From Trematomus loennbergii (lineage: Eukaryota > Chordata > Actinopteri > Perciformes > Nototheniidae): 64,000 nucleotides of DNA. The position numbers and the translations under genes were made by a program. The first letter of the stretch is position 1. The number at the start of each line of letters is the position of its first letter. The stretch is taken from the NCBI GenBank assembly GCA_012861695.1, contig JAAOOA010000002.1, positions 24,992,398 to 25,056,397 of the forward strand, given 5' to 3'. Shown here piece by piece: positions 61,693 through 64,000 of this stretch. The notes beneath the pieces were generated by a model. That model made no database searches. It was not told where the DNA came from and saw only the letters and a program-made list of their open reading frames with translations.

Positions 61693-64000
61693 GCTTGGTT
61701 GTGAAGTAATTCAACATCCCCTCCTGAGATTTTTTGACAACACATATCTGCCAGACGGAGTGAACTTCAACAAGAAAGGGAATGGAATATTTGTGAGAAG
61801 CATGCGCATTGTCGTGATGAAGATTCTTCAGAAATCTCACACCTAACTGCGAAACAAATATGTCTCCAGTTTCTCCATGTTCCTGTTGTAAATGTGTCAG
61901 CATAATAAAATTAAATGCATAAAAATGTATAACTGTGTACAGTGGTGGAATGTGTGTAGGGTTAGAACTGATTTATATGTTGCAATTAGCAGTAGTGTTT
62001 GAAATGTACAATTCATTTAAAATATGCCTTGGTTCATTTTGTATCATCTTAATTAACTGACTAAGGAAAACAATTATAGAGCTAGGGAGAAAATACTGAA
62101 TAATTTACGCTAGCTGTGGCAACTATATCGTCACTTGCTAGCAACATACTAGATAACCTGTATAATGCACTTTGGTCTTTTATTGATATTACAATGTAAA
62201 CAGTAATTATGGCAACAATAGCTTTCAAATGTTAAAACAGGTGTCAAAATGGTCAATTTTTAGTCATAATGGGACACAGCGATGAACATTAAATAATACT
62301 ATTACTGATACTACAGACAATATCCTGTATCAATCTTTTCCATTTTTAGTGGTATAGTAGGACTTAAGGTCTATGTCCTTATTATATATAAACAAAAACA
62401 CATGACTGAAGAGGATGTATTTCTTTGTTATTCTTCTGCTTTTTTAAGTGCAGCCAAACTTTACTGAACCGTATCCAGACATCCAAGGCAAACAAGAGGT
62501 GGATGGTTCCTGTGTGACAACAGGGCCTTATGACTGCTGCTGTAGTGTTTTCAAATGTAGCCATGAGTAAAAAGTAAAACTTGGTAACATCATGTAAATT
62601 GAGATGCATTACCTCAGACTATAACTACTTCACATGACTAAACCCCCCTGACATAAACCCTAATATAGCTCATGTGTGTCTGCAGATCTATTTGTGTAAA
62701 TCCACAATATACAAGAAGCGGGTTGTTTGGCATAAAATAATAATAATAATAATAATGGGTTCCATTTATAAAGCACTTCATATTTGAAATTCAAATCCCG
62801 AAGTGCTACAGGCGGTGAGCAGGAACAGTATAAATAGACATGACACAACACGGTAGAATTAATAAAAAGCAATAAAAAAATAAAAATAAAAATAAAAATA
62901 AAGATAAAAGGATGGTAAAAGGGGTCTAGGCAAAGGCTCTTTTGAAAAGGTGGGTTTTGAGGCCTTTTTTAAAAGCCTCCACGCTCTGTGGTGCTCTCAT
63001 GTGGTCGGGGAGAGCGTTCCACAGACTGGGGGCAGCCGAGCAGAAGGCCCGGTCTCCCATGGTACGGAGCTTAGTCCTGGGGGGTTTGAGCAGGTAGGAG
63101 TTGCTGGAGCGGGTGGTCCGCAAGGAAGTATGGGTGGTGAGGAGTTCCTTGAGGTAGGGAGGGGCAGTGCCATGGACACACTGGTGGGTGAGGACGGAGA
63201 CCTTGAATTCTATCCTCAGTTCTACGGGTAGCCAGTGCAGTGCTTTAAGGATGGGGGTGATGTGGTCATATTTGCGCACCCTCATCAGGATCCTAGCAGC
63301 GCTGTTCTGTATGTACTGGAGCTTCCGGATGCTTTTGTTAGGGATCCCGATGAGGAGTGCATTGCAGTAGTCCAGCCTGGAGGAGACAAAGGCGTGGACC
63401 AGCTTTTCGGCGTCGGACAGAGTGAGTGTGGGGCGGAGTTTGGCGATGTTCCTGAGGTGATAGAAGGAGTTCTTGCACAGCTGTTTAATGTGGGCCTCAA
63501 AGGTGAGATGGGCGTCCATTTTAACACCCAGGTTGGTGACTATTGAGGTGAGGGTAATGTCCTGGCCGGAGAAGGTGATGGTGGTGATGGTGGATGACTG
63601 AACCTGGTGTGGGGTGCCAACTATAATGGCTTCGGTCTTGGAGCTGTTGAGTTTCAGGAAGTTTTGCTTCATCCACGCCTGTATCTCCTCCAGGCAGGCA
63701 GTGAGTGTGGGTGAAGGCAGGGCTGCAGAGGAGGTGGGGTTGATCCTGAGGTACAGTTGGGTATCATCAGCGTAACAGTGGAATGATACTCCATGTCGGC
63801 TGATGATAGAGCCAAGGGGGAGCATGTAGAGTGTGAAGAGGGTGGGGCCGAGAACTGATCCCTGAGGGACACCACAGGTGACGTTGTGGGTACCCGACTC
63901 AGCCTCGCCCAAGGAGACGTACTCTGTTCTCCCGGTGAGGTAAGATCTGAAAAAAAAATACCTTATATTTAACGAATAGGACCAGACTGGGAAGAACATT
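61693..64000. repeat. Right arm of the large inverted repeat, interrupted by a LINE
   Basis: The reverse complement of 55,123-56,203 is found here, split by a LINE at 62,740-63,954 and running off the window end. The inner end again lies in SGNH C-terminal coding sequence (YLPDGVNFNKKGN), here on the plus strand. About 100 bases (62,527-62,629) do not match the left arm. Confidence 0.95.
62740..63954 (-). mobile_element. 5'-truncated L2/CR1-like LINE in the right arm
   Basis: The minus strand encodes a reverse transcriptase C-terminal half: SYLTGRTEYVSLGEAESGT, VTCGVPQGSVLGPTLFTL, VSFHCYADDTQLYL (intact YADD), RLDYCNALLIGIPNKSI and LHWLPVELRIEFK. The open frame runs to 62,926 and is followed by a noncoding 3' tail ending in an (ATT)n tract at 62,740-62,755. 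The flanks AAAATA (62,734-62,739 and 63,955-63,960) fit a short target duplication. The 5' part is missing, as usual for LINE copies. The long unbroken frame suggests a young insertion. Confidence 0.93.

Noticed and set aside
62950..63546. Plus-strand frames over the 63-kb LINE
   Set aside because: Antisense to an unbroken reverse-transcriptase frame with YADD.

Overview
The window is vertebrate nuclear DNA, almost certainly from a percomorph-type teleost. It has intron-rich genes with GT/AG splice sites, long CA/TG microsatellites, many hAT, Tc1/mariner, TTAA-site and L2/CR1-like elements, and families that are expanded in fish (GIMAP, HERC-like, HIPK-like). All calls come from reading the sequence; no searches were run.

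Layout. (1) 1-28 kb is a gene-poor, AT-rich region holding one gene that spans most of it: a two-exon minus-strand gene for an 81-residue transmembrane microprotein of the C14orf132 family (exon 1 at 25,474-25,500, exon 2 at 10,471-10,689, 14.8-kb intron). A deletion-derivative Tc1/mariner element, a telomere-like tract, several long CA/TG tracts and a palindromic hAT MITE lie in this part. (2) 28.1-29.8 kb is a broken minus-strand GIMAP GTPase copy with three stops and a frameshift. (3) 31.4-36.7 kb is an intact eight-exon yif1b gene (305 aa, plus strand). (4) 38.5-43.0 kb is the HECT half of a HERC-like ubiquitin ligase (minus strand). It has no RCC1 half in the window, and the reading frame breaks before the catalytic cysteine. 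(5) 43.3-46 kb is L2-like LINE sequence, a probable Harbinger-type fragment and a 347-bp tandem duplication. (6) 46.6-50.2 kb is a plus-strand gene for a small CxxC protein of unknown function, with a TTAA-site MITE in its first coding intron. (7) 50.8-56 kb is a repeat-built region containing a clean 1.13-kb hAT insertion with an 8-bp target duplication. (8) 56-60.6 kb on the minus strand carries a HIPK-like kinase domain with both key lysines changed to arginine. It is followed by a roughly 31-residue tandem repeat array and then by an SGNH-hydrolase-like domain that is itself tandemly duplicated. (9) 61-64 kb holds a solo LTR and the inverted copy of 55.1-56.2 kb, which carries a LINE absent from its partner.

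No pathway links these genes. yif1b is a housekeeping ER-Golgi trafficking gene. GIMAP and HERC-like genes belong to families tied to immunity in fish and are both damaged here. The most unusual object is the kinase-repeat-SGNH locus, which sits in the 5.5-kb spacer of a large inverted repeat.
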